The position numbers and the translations under genes are program-made. A DNA stretch of 13,504 nucleotides, taken from contig CAYSUS010000150.1 in NCBI GenBank assembly GCA_964434165.1, forward strand, positions 1-13,504, read 5' to 3'. This document shows positions 7,040 through 13,504 of this stretch, piece by piece; position 1 is the stretch's first letter; the number at the start of each line of letters is the position of its first letter. The notes beneath the pieces are model-generated. The model ran no database searches. It saw only the letters and a list, made by a program, of their open reading frames with translations, and was not told the DNA's origin. The DNA is from CAYSUS01 sp964434165. GTDB lineage: Bacteria > Planctomycetota > Planctomycetia > Pirellulales > Thermoguttaceae.

Positions 7040-8313
7040 GGCAACTCCACGTCCTTGACCTCGTAGGCGTACTCCTTGGTCAAGAGCAGGCCCGGCGCTT
7101 CATAGACGAACGCGTACTCCTCGATCGGCTTTTCGATGAAGAAGTTGTAGAGCAGGCCGATCTCCGTGGGAGTGCGTCGGAAGGTCTCCATGCCGCCGCT
7201 TTCCACCGGCTTGCCGTCCCGGCCCACCAGGTAGGCCTTGTTGCCGTAGAACCAGCCGTAGTGCGATTCAAGGGCCTCGCCCGCCTCGTCGTAGCCGACG
7301 ACCACGTAAACCTGCCAGATCTGGTTGTTCTGACGCACGCGGCGGAGGGTGACCGTGGCACCGGCCTTGCGGACCTGGACCTCGCGCGCGTCGGCCAGGT
7401 CCGTGAAGCGGAACTCCTGCATCTTGCCCGGCAGCACGGTCTCGAACCGGCCGGCCAGTCTCTGGATCCGTGAGGTGCCGGGCGGGGGCAGCGCGAAGCG
7501 AAGCTCGAACTCCGTGGCCGACTGCCCCTCGTTGACCGGCACGGCGTACTCGGCTTCCGGCGACTCCACGCGCAGGGCGACGCCCTGCGCGCTTGCGGCC
7601 TTGACGGCCGCCATGGGCTGCTTGAGCACGACGGGCCGGACGCGAGGTTCCCAGGCGGCCTCCAGCACGAGGAGCAGGTGGTCGCCCGTCGTGCGATTGA
7701 GCTCGCGGTGCGCGCTGACCCGGAGCGGCGCGATCCGGAACGGCCCCACGTAGGTCGCGCCCCGGCTCCGGGGAAGCACGCTCTCGGGCCGCACGGTCAC
7801 GGTCAACCCCGGGCCTTCGGCATAGGGATACACGGCCAGCCCCGCCTCGTCGACCACGCGATCGAAGGCCTGCCAGAAGGGCGTCCCCTGGAAGCCGGCC
7901 TGGACGGGCCGGGACTTGATCTCCTCGGGCACGTCCTCGCCCAGCCGGATCGGGTTGCCGCTTTGCCGGGCGATCTGGGCCAGCGCGCCGGCCACGTCCG
8001 TGGACCCGGCCGTCAGCGTAATCGTTGAGGCCGCGGCCGTCTTCTCGGCCAACCGCCGCTCGAGCTGCTGGCGGACCAGCTCCAGGCTGTGGGCCGCCTG
8101 GGGCGATTTCTCCGCATCCACCTCGGGCAGATGCTCGAGCACGTCGGGTCCCATCTCCAACAGGGCCTTTTCCGCCTCGCGGCGGTCCTGGGCCTCGTAC
8201 GCGTCGAGCTGGCGGACCAGCTTGCGAACCTTCGCGGCCAGCGACGCGTCGGCCGGCGGGGGCCCGGTCTGTGCCGCAACCGCAATCCCGGCCATCAGCA
8301 GTGCGGAAAACAT
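7036..8313 (-). CDS. Secreted planctomycete protein, HEAT-like plus STN-like regions, function unknown
   Basis: 425 aa. The signal peptide is M-F-S-A-L-L-M-A-G-I-A-V-A-A with cleavage near A13-Q15. Residues 26-90 are helical and charged, with an E-A-E-K-A-L-L-E-M-G-P-D-V-L-E-H-L pattern like single HEAT-type repeats in planctomycete exported proteins. Residues about 98-180 (I-T-L-T-A-G... V-A-G-A-L-A-Q-I-A... G-T-P-F-W-Q-A-F-D) resemble a secretin/TonB short N-terminal (STN) fold. The remainder (190-425) is beta-rich with no motif I recognise. ATG at 8313 is chosen because GGAGGAGG lies just upstream and it opens directly on the signal peptide. A frame extension to 8433 adds 40 residues without a signal and crosses the predicted promoter. 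The stop overlaps the mutY start (GTGA). No enzymatic function can be assigned. Confidence 0.75.
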   Translation of the reverse strand: MFSALLMAGIAVAAQTGPPPADASLAAKVRKLVRQLDAYEAQDRREAEKALLEMGPDVLEHLPEVDAEKSPQAAHSLELVRQQLERRLAEKTAAASTITLTAGSTDVAGALAQIARQSGNPIRLGEDVPEEIKSRPVQAGFQGTPFWQAFDRVVDEAGLAVYPYAEGPGLTVTVRPESVLPRSRGATYVGPFRIAPLRVSAHRELNRTTGDHLLLVLEAAWEPRVRPVVLKQPMAAVKAASAQGVALRVESPEAEYAVPVNEGQSATEFELRFALPPPGTSRIQRLAGRFETVLPGKMQEFRFTDLADAREVQVRKAGATVTLRRVRQNNQIWQVYVVVGYDEAGEALESHYGWFYGNKAYLVGRDGKPVESGGMETFRRTPTEIGLLYNFFIEKPIEEYAFVYEAPGLLLTKEYAYEVKDVELP

Positions 8314-8370
8314 GGCGCCTCCTCCTCCGAGCAACTCGTCAGTCCAGGCAGCGCGAATCCGTACCACTCC

Positions 8371-8399
8371 ATTGTAAATCCGCGTGCCCAGGCAGACCA
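8371..8399 (-). promoter_or_regulatory. Candidate promoter of the secreted protein-mutY operon
   Basis: On the minus strand TGGTCT (8399-8394) and TACAAT (8376-8371) are 17 bp apart. The -10 matches 5/6 and the -35 3/6. It sits in the 97-bp gap after the MFS stop and would give a leader of about 50 nt before the ATG at 8313. Read-through from the MFS gene is also possible, as no terminator is visible. Confidence 0.4.
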
Positions 8400-8410
8400 T
8401 CCTCGCGGGT

Positions 8411-9724
8411 TCAGACGTCGCCGGAGTGGACAAACTGCCCCTGGGACTCCGGCGCGGCAGGCTCCTCCACGATCGGGACCTCCGCCACCCAGTCGCGCCC
8501 GGTGCGGTCGGCCAGCGCGACGAGCCCCAGCGTCCCGCACATCAATGCCGCAGCCAGCCAGAAGGGGACGGGCGGACCCAGCGTCAGCAGCATCATCGCC
8601 AGGAGCACGCCGGTAATTCGCGCCAGCGATCCGAGCGAGGCGTTGATGCCGAGAATTCCGCCCTGCTGGGCCGGATCGCTACGGCGCGAGACGAGCGACT
8701 GGACCGAAGGCATCACGAAACTCAGTCCCGATACGACGACGCACGCGGCGATCATCAGCGCGACCGGTCCGCCCATCTTGGGATCGGCTGCCACGGCCAT
8801 ATAAGCGTATCCTGCGACGGCCAGGGCGGCGCCGGTCCTGGCCAGGGTCCCCTCGGGCACGCGGGCGGCCAATCGCCGAACCAGGCCGCCCTGGACCAAC
8901 GCGTGCACCAGTCCCAGGAAGGCAAAGGCGAGCAGGATCTGCCGTCCGCCTCGTGCGATGCCAAGGAAGCTCGCCAGTGCCAGCGGGAGAGTCGCTTCGA
9001 GACTTGCGAACGCAAAGTTGGCGATGAAGAGGATCATCAGCAGGCTGCCGATGGAGGGGATCGACAGTGCCGCGCGGAGCGAGGCCAGGTCGAAGTGGGT
9101 TCGCGACTCGAGTGCTGCGTCTCGATCGATCGACTCGCGGAGCAGAAACACCGCGAGGAAGAAGGCCACGGCGGAAAACCCCGCGGCGGCGTAGCCAGGC
9201 CAGGGACTCACGTGCGCTTCCGCCGTGTTGCTCAAGGCCAGCGCCCCCAGCAGCGGTCCCAAGGTGAACCCGAGTCCGAAGGCCACGCCGATCAGCGCCA
9301 TGCCCTTGGCCCGCTGGTCCTTGGGCGTGACGTCCGCAATGTAGGCCTGGGCCGTAGGGATCGTGGCACCTGCGATGCCGCCGCCGATTCGGGCGACGAA
9401 CATCCAGGTCAGGCTCTGCCACGCGGTAGCCAGGCCGAACAGCCCGTAGAAGAATGTCGAAGAGGCAAGACTCAGCAGGAGGATCGGCCGCCGGCCTACG
9501 TGGTCCGAAAGCCGGCCCCAAAGCGGAGAAAAGGCGAATTGCATGATCGAATAGACGACCAGCAGCAGCCCGAGAATCACGTTCCCCAGGAAGCCCGGGT
9601 AGTCGCCGACGAGGGTCTTCCCATACACCGGGATCAGCGGCATCAACATGCCGAAACCCAGCAGGTCGACCAGGACGGTCAGGAAGACGACCAGCAAGGA
9701 GGCGCGGCGTGAGAGGGCGGGCAT
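8411..9724 (-). CDS. MFS transporter, TetA-like (DHA1) drug:H+ antiporter family
   Basis: 437 aa inner-membrane protein with about 12 hydrophobic segments. TM1 carries an acidic residue in L-V-D20-L-L-G-F-G-M-L-M-P-L-I-P, as in TetA-type antiporters. MFS motif A is complete between TM2 and TM3 (G70-R-L-S-D74-H-V-G-R-R80). The TM5 antiporter motif C region is G146-V-A-F-G-L-G-F-T-L-G-P-L-L-G. A charged, soluble central loop at about 196-220 separates the halves. The acidic C-terminal tail (414-437) is cytoplasmic. Probable function is proton-driven efflux of a small molecule; substrate unknown. Start: ATG at 9724. The frame continues upstream to 9928, but those 68 residues are Arg/Pro-rich with no membrane character. 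No good Shine-Dalgarno precedes the ATG. A weak minus-strand promoter (TTGCCG 9837-9832, 17 bp, AAGAAT 9814-9809) is possible. No regulator gene is adjacent. Confidence 0.9.
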   Translation of the reverse strand: MPALSRRASLLVVFLTVLVDLLGFGMLMPLIPVYGKTLVGDYPGFLGNVILGLLLVVYSIMQFAFSPLWGRLSDHVGRRPILLLSLASSTFFYGLFGLATAWQSLTWMFVARIGGGIAGATIPTAQAYIADVTPKDQRAKGMALIGVAFGLGFTLGPLLGALALSNTAEAHVSPWPGYAAAGFSAVAFFLAVFLLRESIDRDAALESRTHFDLASLRAALSIPSIGSLLMILFIANFAFASLEATLPLALASFLGIARGGRQILLAFAFLGLVHALVQGGLVRRLAARVPEGTLARTGAALAVAGYAYMAVAADPKMGGPVALMIAACVVVSGLSFVMPSVQSLVSRRSDPAQQGGILGINASLGSLARITGVLLAMMLLTLGPPVPFWLAAALMCGTLGLVALADRTGRDWVAEVPIVEEPAAPESQGQFVHSGDV

Positions 9725-9890
9725 GGAAGGACCGGCAGGCGGGGCCGGGGCTCGTGGAGGGAATCGGTCCCGGTCGCGCAGATACCACCACGCCGGTCGT
9801 CCCGTTGCATTCTTCTCGGCCACGGGACGGCCGGCAACCGCTAACCGGAGGGGGTGGGCCGGGCGAGCGCGCCCGCCATGCACCCGCGGC

Positions 9891-9919
9891 TTGAAAACGC
9901 CGGCCGCGGGCGCTAGAAC
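9891..9919 (+). promoter_or_regulatory. Sigma70-like promoter upstream of DUF971 gene
   Basis: TTGAAA (9891-9896) and TAGAAC (9914-9919) are separated by exactly 17 bp, each matching 4 of 6 consensus bases or better. Predicted start of transcription is near 9926, so the palindrome at 9941-9971 would lie in the 5' untranslated leader of the DUF971 mRNA. Confidence 0.5.
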
Positions 9920-9940
9920 AAGAAGCATATCCGAGCAGAA

Positions 9941-9971
9941 GACTTCCGAAGTCTCCGGGACTTCGGAAGTC
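9941..9971. repeat. Palindromic element copy 1 (13-bp arms) in the DUF971 leader
   Basis: GACTTCCGAAGTC (9941-9953) is the exact reverse complement of GACTTCGGAAGTC (9959-9971), with loop TCCGG. Each arm is itself a palindrome around one central base, so alternative folds and dimeric protein binding are both possible. It lies between the predicted promoter and the GAAGG ribosome-binding site (9986-9990). A related copy lies at 10343-10373. It could be a dispersed repeat, an operator, or an mRNA structure. Confidence 0.75.
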
Positions 9972-9999
9972 CGGGCCTCTTCAGCGAAGGTAGCCTCCC

Positions 10000-10314
10000 G
10001 TGTCGGCCCCCACGCCCACCCAACTCGCCCTGGACGGAACCAGCCACCTGGTGATCGACTGGACGGACGGCACGCGGCGCCGCTATGCGATCGCCGTTCT
10101 CCGTCGCCGCTGCCCTTGCGCGACGTGCAACGCGGAGCGCCAGCGCGCCCGGCAGTCAGGCAGTCCGCCTCCGGAGCCCCCAGCCGCGGTCACGATCCGC
10201 GCCATGCATCCCTCGGGTAACTACGCCTACAGCATCGAGTTCAGCGACGGGCACGCAACGGGCATTTTCACCCTGGAGTTGCTTCGCGAGCTGGGCGAGG
10301 TGGTCGGGAAGTGA
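10000..10314 (+). CDS. DUF971 (GBBH-like N-terminal domain) protein
   Basis: 104 aa, cytoplasmic, a stand-alone DUF971 domain. Family marks: L-V-I-D-W-T-D-G-T (17-25), Y-A-I-A-V-L-R-R-R-C-P-C-A-T-C (29-43), a P-rich insert, then I-R-A-M-H-P-S-G-N-Y-A (66-76) and F-S-D-G-H-A-T-G-I-F-T-L-E-L-L-R (81-96). The C-P-C-A-x-C cysteines are conserved in the family and could bind metal. The domain also forms the N-terminus of gamma-butyrobetaine hydroxylase and the C-terminus of the plant Fe-S carrier HCF101, so an iron or Fe-S role is a reasonable guess but unproven. GTG start at 10000 with GAAGG at 9986-9990 (9-nt spacing). It is flanked on both sides by copies of the same palindromic element, and the next gene starts 82 bp on. 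Confidence 0.9.
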   Translation: MSAPTPTQLALDGTSHLVIDWTDGTRRRYAIAVLRRRCPCATCNAERQRARQSGSPPPEPPAAVTIRAMHPSGNYAYSIEFSDGHATGIFTLELLRELGEVVGK

Positions 10315-10342
10315 GAGCGGCGCGGCGTGCCTTTCGGGACGA

Positions 10343-10373
10343 GACTTCCGAAGCCTTGAAGACTTCGGAAATC
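10343..10373. repeat. Palindromic element copy 2, after the DUF971 gene
   Basis: GACTTCCGAAG (10343-10353) pairs with CTTCGGAAATC (10363-10373) at 10 of 11 positions; the arms start 18 bp apart (10343 and 10361), exactly as in copy 1. The loop sequence differs completely from copy 1 while the arms are kept. It lies 28 bp after the DUF971 stop and 23 bp before the next ATG, where it could also act as a processing or terminator structure. Confidence 0.65.
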
Positions 10374-10396
10374 CAAGATGCGATAACCTCCATGCC

Positions 10397-11599
10397 ATGA
10401 ACACCCCTCGCATGAACGGCCGGGAGCGCGTCGCCGCGGCCATGCGCCACGAACCGGTCGATCGCGTGCCCGTGATGTGCCAGTTGGCGATCGGCCACTA
10501 CCTGCTCAACACCGACGTTTCGCCCGTCGATCTGTGGTTCACCAGCGCGGGATTCGCCCGGGCGCTGGTCGAGCTCCAGCGGCGATACCGCTTCGACGGG
10601 ATCCTCATCAACCTCTTGGGTACGGACCCGGACTGGATGCGGTGGGTGGAGCGGATCGAGACGCACCAGGACGGGAGCCAGACGGTCCACTACCGCGGCG
10701 GCGCGACGGCCCGCTGCCCGGCCGACGACAATGTGCATCACGTGCGCCCCGGCGGCGATCGGCGTCCCACGCTCGAAGAGGTCGATCCCGAGAGGCTCTA
10801 CTACGACGACCCGCACGGGCCTGGCGGGCTGAAGTATCCGTTCTACTTCGGCATGACTCCCTGCCGGGCCGACCGCTGCGACTACTGGCCGGAGTACCTC
10901 TTCCGCACCATCGACCTCGTGCTGACCGAGACGCGCGGCGACGTCTCCGTGCACGGCGAGGTCTTCTCCCCGTTTACGCAACTGATGGAGCTGTTCGGCT
11001 ACCAGCAGGCCCTGATGCACCTGCTCGACGATCCGGACAAGTGCCTGGCGATTCTCGCCGCGTACGCGCAAGGCACGGCCGACCTGGCCGCGCGCCAGGC
11101 CCGGCGCGGCGTCGATGCCGTGCTGATCTCCTCGGCGTTTGCTGGGGCCGGGTTCATCTCGCCGCGCCAGTACGAGCGGTTCGTGCTCCCCTTCGAAGCG
11201 CTAGTGGTCCGGGCCGTGCACGCCGAGGGACTGCCCGTCTATGTCCACACCTGCGGCGACATCGGCGACCGGCTGGAGCGCATGGCCGACTCCGGCATCG
11301 ACGGCATCGACACGCTAGACCCGCCGCCGTTGGGCAGCGTCGATCTGGAGGACGCCAAGCGCCGCGTGGGCGACCGCGTGTTCTTCAAGGGCAACCTCGA
11401 CGCCGTGAACACGCTGCTCGCGAAGTCCCGCGCCGAGGTCAAGGCCGATGCCCTCTGGCGGCTGGAGGTCGGCAGCCCGGGCGGCGGCTACATCCTCTCC
11501 AGCGCGTGCTCGGTGGCGCCGCGCGTGCCGCCGGAGAACCTCACCGTGCTAGTCGAGGCCGCCGAGGAGCACGCGGCCCGGAAAGCGCCCCCGTCGTAG
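10397..11599 (+). CDS. Uroporphyrinogen decarboxylase superfamily protein (MtaA-like, not HemE)
   Basis: 400 aa, cytoplasmic TIM-barrel protein. The N-terminus M-N-G-R-E-R-V-A-A-A-M-R-H-E-P-V-D-R-V-P-V (6-26) is typical of the URO-D superfamily. True HemE carries R-Q-A-G-R near residue 30; here it is C-Q-L-A-I-G-H, so porphyrin decarboxylation is unlikely. The Zn-type pattern of cobamide methyltransferases (MtaA/MtbA group) is present: H284-T-C286-G and a distal Cys in L-S-S-A-C371-S-V-A-P. It also has K331-G-N-L-D and I303-D-T-L-D-P. Inferred activity: methyl transfer to or from a corrinoid or thiol. No corrinoid-binding protein is nearby. Start is ATG 10397 or ATG 10412; neither has a clear Shine-Dalgarno, and the second matches the family N-terminus better. 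It may be co-transcribed with DUF971 despite the palindrome between them. Confidence 0.82.
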   Translation: MNTPRMNGRERVAAAMRHEPVDRVPVMCQLAIGHYLLNTDVSPVDLWFTSAGFARALVELQRRYRFDGILINLLGTDPDWMRWVERIETHQDGSQTVHYRGGATARCPADDNVHHVRPGGDRRPTLEEVDPERLYYDDPHGPGGLKYPFYFGMTPCRADRCDYWPEYLFRTIDLVLTETRGDVSVHGEVFSPFTQLMELFGYQQALMHLLDDPDKCLAILAAYAQGTADLAARQARRGVDAVLISSAFAGAGFISPRQYERFVLPFEALVVRAVHAEGLPVYVHTCGDIGDRLERMADSGIDGIDTLDPPPLGSVDLEDAKRRVGDRVFFKGNLDAVNTLLAKSRAEVKADALWRLEVGSPGGGYILSSACSVAPRVPPENLTVLVEAAEEHAARKAPPS

Positions 11600-11690
11600 G
11601 TCGGACCGCCGCGATGGTTACGTTTCCAGTCCGGGGCTCTCCTTGCGGCCGGGTTCGCGCCGGCGGCGCGCTTCGCCTGGCGGTCGCATC

Positions 11691-11718
11691 TTGACCGCCG
11701 CGTGCGTCGGGCTATAAC
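11691..11718 (+). promoter_or_regulatory. Sigma70-like promoter of the pectate lyase gene
   Basis: TTGACC (11691-11696, 5/6) and TATAAC (11713-11718, 5/6) are 16 bp apart. Predicted transcription start is near 11725, giving a short leader of about 34 nt. This is the best-matching promoter in the window and indicates the lyase is transcribed on its own. The 91 bp before it (11600-11690) hold nothing else I can name. Confidence 0.65.
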
Positions 11719-11758
11719 GGAGCCCCGGGGCGGTCCGCGTCCTGCCGTGAGGAATGCC

Positions 11759-13207
11759 ATGAAGATTCTCCCAGTGTTGCTCCTGCTGCCGATCCCCGTC
11801 GGAGTTGCCGCCGCCCCGGCCGCCGCCGACCCGCTCCGTGCCGAGGCCCAAGAAGGCCTGCGCAAGGCCGTCGAGTTCTTCGTCCGCGAGGTCGCCACCA
11901 GGGGTGGATACCTCTGGCGGTACAGCGAGGACCTCTCCAAGCGCGAAGGGGAAGGCCGGGCGTCTGAGACCACCGTGTGGGTCCAGCCGCCAGGCACGCC
12001 CTCGGTGGGGATGGCCCTGCTCGACGCCTGGCGCGCCACCCGCGACCGCTTCTACCTCGAGGCCGCCCTTCGCGCCGGCCAGTGCCTCGTGCGCGGCCAG
12101 TTGCGCAGCGGCGGGTGGGACTACCGCATCGAGCTCGATCCGGAGCGCCGCGCGCGATACGCCTATCGCGTGGACCCGCCCGTCGAGCGCAAACGCCAGC
12201 GCAACGTCTCGACGCTGGACGACGACACCACCCAGGCGGCACTGCGGTTCCTCGTGCGGCTCGACCGGGCCATGGACTTCGGGGACGAGGCGATCCACCG
12301 CGCCGCGCAGGACGGACTGGCCGCGCTCGTGGCCGCCCAGTATCCCAACGGGGCGTGGCCGCAGCGGTTCGACGGGCCGCCCGAAGACGAGCTGCCCGTG
12401 CGCAAGGCCGACTACCCCGAGACCTGGTCGCGGACCCACCCGGCTAAGAGCTATGGGGGCTTCTACACCCTCAACGACAACGTCATGGCCGACTGCATCG
12501 AATTGCTGTTCGAGGCCGCGCGGGTGTACCGCGAGGACCGGTACGCGGCAGCCGCGCGGCGCGGAGCCGGTTTCTTCCTCCTCGCCCAGATGCCCGACCC
12601 GCAACCCGGCTGGGCCCAGCAGTACGACCTCGACATGCACCCGGCCTGGGCGCGGAGATTCGAGCCGCCCTCGATCACCGGCGGCGAATCGCAGGGCGTG
12701 ATGCGGACGCTGTTGGCCGTGTACGTCCAGACGGGCGACGCGAAGTACCTGGAGCCTATCCCGCGGGCGCTGGCCTACTACCGCAGGTCGCTGCTCCCCG
12801 ACGGGCGACTCGCGCGGTTCTACGAGCTGCGCACGAACCGCCCGCTGTACTTCACGCGCCAGTACGAGCTGACCTACGACGACGGCGACCTGCCCACGCA
12901 TTACGGCTTCAAGATCGGATCGAGCCTCGACGCGATCCAGCGGCAGTACGAGCGGCTGAAGGGCCTGCCGGAAGAGGACCTCGACGCCCTGCGCAACCCG
13001 ACGCCGCGGCAGCGCGGCAAGCCGTCGTCGAGGACGATCGGACAGGTTCGCGCGGTGCTCGCGACCCTGGACGAGCGAGGCCGCTGGGTCGAGCAGGGCC
13101 GACTCCGCTACCACGGCGACGACGACCCGACGCGGCGAATCATCGACTGCCGCACGTTCATCGAGCGCGTGAGGACGCTCAGCGAGTTTCTCGCGCACCG
13201 GCAGTAG
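11759..13207 (+). CDS. Secreted PL10-type pectate (pectic acid) lyase homologue
   Basis: 482 aa with a signal peptide (M-K-I-L-P-V-L-L-L-L-P-I-P-V-G-V-A-A-A, cleavage near A23-D24). It has the features of polysaccharide lyase family 10, which cleaves polygalacturonan by beta-elimination: S-T-L-D-D-D-T-T-Q (151-159), A-A-Q-Y-P-N-G-A-W-P-Q (192-202), F-Y-T-L-N-D-N-V-M (235-243), G-W-A-Q-Q-Y-D (284-290), P-A-W-A-R-R-F-E-P-P-S-I (295-306), and R-F-Y-E-L-R-T-N-R-P-L (353-363). Repeated G-G-Y-L-W, S-G-G-W-D-Y and N-G-A-W-P elements (from residue 49) fit an (alpha/alpha) toroid. The last ~100 residues, after R361-P-L-Y-F, depart from the PL10 core I know and may alter the substrate. ATG at 11759 has GAGGA at 11749-11753, 5-nt spacing. 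Export suggests digestion of external plant or algal acidic polysaccharide. No transporter or sugar-catabolic gene is adjacent. The family call is strong; the substrate is not certain. Confidence 0.85.
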   Translation: MKILPVLLLLPIPVGVAAAPAAADPLRAEAQEGLRKAVEFFVREVATRGGYLWRYSEDLSKREGEGRASETTVWVQPPGTPSVGMALLDAWRATRDRFYLEAALRAGQCLVRGQLRSGGWDYRIELDPERRARYAYRVDPPVERKRQRNVSTLDDDTTQAALRFLVRLDRAMDFGDEAIHRAAQDGLAALVAAQYPNGAWPQRFDGPPEDELPVRKADYPETWSRTHPAKSYGGFYTLNDNVMADCIELLFEAARVYREDRYAAAARRGAGFFLLAQMPDPQPGWAQQYDLDMHPAWARRFEPPSITGGESQGVMRTLLAVYVQTGDAKYLEPIPRALAYYRRSLLPDGRLARFYELRTNRPLYFTRQYELTYDDGDLPTHYGFKIGSSLDAIQRQYERLKGLPEEDLDALRNPTPRQRGKPSSRTIGQVRAVLATLDERGRWVEQGRLRYHGDDDPTRRIIDCRTFIERVRTLSEFLAHRQ

Positions 13208-13504
13208 CGGCCCCGGAACCCAAAGAAGGGACCGCTCTCGCCCGCTCCGGACCCACGCCCCGCGCGGATCGCCGGGCGCCAGGCCAGGGGCCGATCGCAG
13301 CGCGGCGTGTCAACGAGGGGCAAGCGAATCCGCGAACGGCCCGCGCCTCCTTCTCTTCATCGGCAACATGGTCGTGAGGCGCCAAGGCGAGCAAGGAGGC
13401 CAAGCCCCTAAGGGCCGCCACACGGGCCAAACAGGGCGAAGGGAAGGCTAAGCCCGGCGTCGAGGTGGATCTCGAAGTCGAGTTCCTCGCAGGGCGGAAG
13501 CACC
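13208..13504. other. Right-edge region without a supported gene
   Basis: No clear terminator or known gene is seen. A frame is open from 13378 to the window end after a TGA at 13375, giving a Lys/Ala-rich stretch and then G-V-E-V-D-L-E-V-E-F-L-A-G-R-K-H. It has no ATG; a lone internal GTG (13465) lacks a well-placed Shine-Dalgarno. A short ATG frame at 13368 ends after 27 codons. It could be the edge of a gene continuing to the right, or non-coding. Confidence 0.3.

Noticed and set aside
9725..9928. 68-residue N-terminal extension of the MFS transporter
   Set aside because: Arg/Pro-rich, not membrane-like, and it spans the divergent promoter zone. ATG 9724 starts directly before TM1.
10397..11599. 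Calling the URO-D superfamily gene hemE
   Set aside because: The HemE R-Q-A-G-R signature is missing and the zinc-type Cys/His pattern of methyltransferase relatives is present.
11618..13198. 526-codon open frame antisense to the PL10-like gene
   Set aside because: The antisense translation shows no recognisable motif or signal, and the plus-strand gene has a promoter, ribosome site, signal peptide and family motifs.
1..13504. CRISPR array, tRNA/rRNA gene, insertion sequence or phage module
   Set aside because: No regularly spaced direct repeats, no cloverleaf-like sequence with CCA-type ends, no transposase or integrase motif and no structural phage gene were seen on either strand.
1..13504. 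A coherent new defence or biosynthetic gene cluster
   Set aside because: The genes belong to unrelated known families with mixed orientation and no shared theme. Only local oddities are supported.

Overview
This window (13.5 kb, GC-rich, dense antisense shadow frames) looks like a chromosomal segment of a planctomycete, probably of the Pirellulales/Gemmatales kind. The strongest sign is a DUF1559 protein with a prepilin-type N-terminus and the H-x9-DG motif, a family massively expanded in Planctomycetes. The secreted M14-like protein with Asp-rich inserts, the HEAT/STN-like secreted protein, and the PL10-like lyase also fit that phylum. Lineage is inferred from protein style only. There is no rRNA, tRNA, CRISPR array, insertion sequence or phage gene.

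Layout. 1-39: last codons of a left-edge frame resembling a broken PIN-domain (VapC-type) N-terminus, followed by a perfect 13-bp palindrome. 235-1128 (-): receiver domain fused to an RsbW-like histidine-kinase-type ATPase, with a hairpin after its stop and a TATAAT promoter ahead. 1423-3201 (+): secreted M14 carboxypeptidase-fold protein whose zinc ligands appear lost. 3512-4822 (+): glgC, closely followed (53 bp) by the DUF1559 gene at 4876-5799 (+). Convergent to these is a leftward block: MFS transporter (9724-8411), a secreted HEAT/STN-like protein (8313-7036), and mutY (7039-5900), the last two overlapping by 4 bp. Rightward again: DUF971 (10000-10314), a uroporphyrinogen-decarboxylase-superfamily protein (10397-11599), and a secreted PL10-type pectate lyase homologue (11759-13207) with a clear promoter of its own. 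The last 297 bp carry no gene I can support.

How it fits together. This is mostly ordinary accessory and housekeeping content, not one integrated system. The themes are stress or partner-switch signalling (receiver-ATPase), glycogen synthesis (GlgC), polysaccharide breakdown (PL10), DNA repair (MutY) and cell-surface proteins. I found no convincing multi-gene undescribed system. The points most worth a second look are: (i) two copies of a 31-bp palindromic element with conserved arms and identical 18-bp arm spacing, bracketing DUF971, one of them apparently in its 5' leader; (ii) MutY with Glu in place of the catalytic Asp; (iii) an M14-fold protein that has lost all three zinc ligands; (iv) the receiver-ATPase fusion; (v) translational coupling of mutY to a secreted protein.
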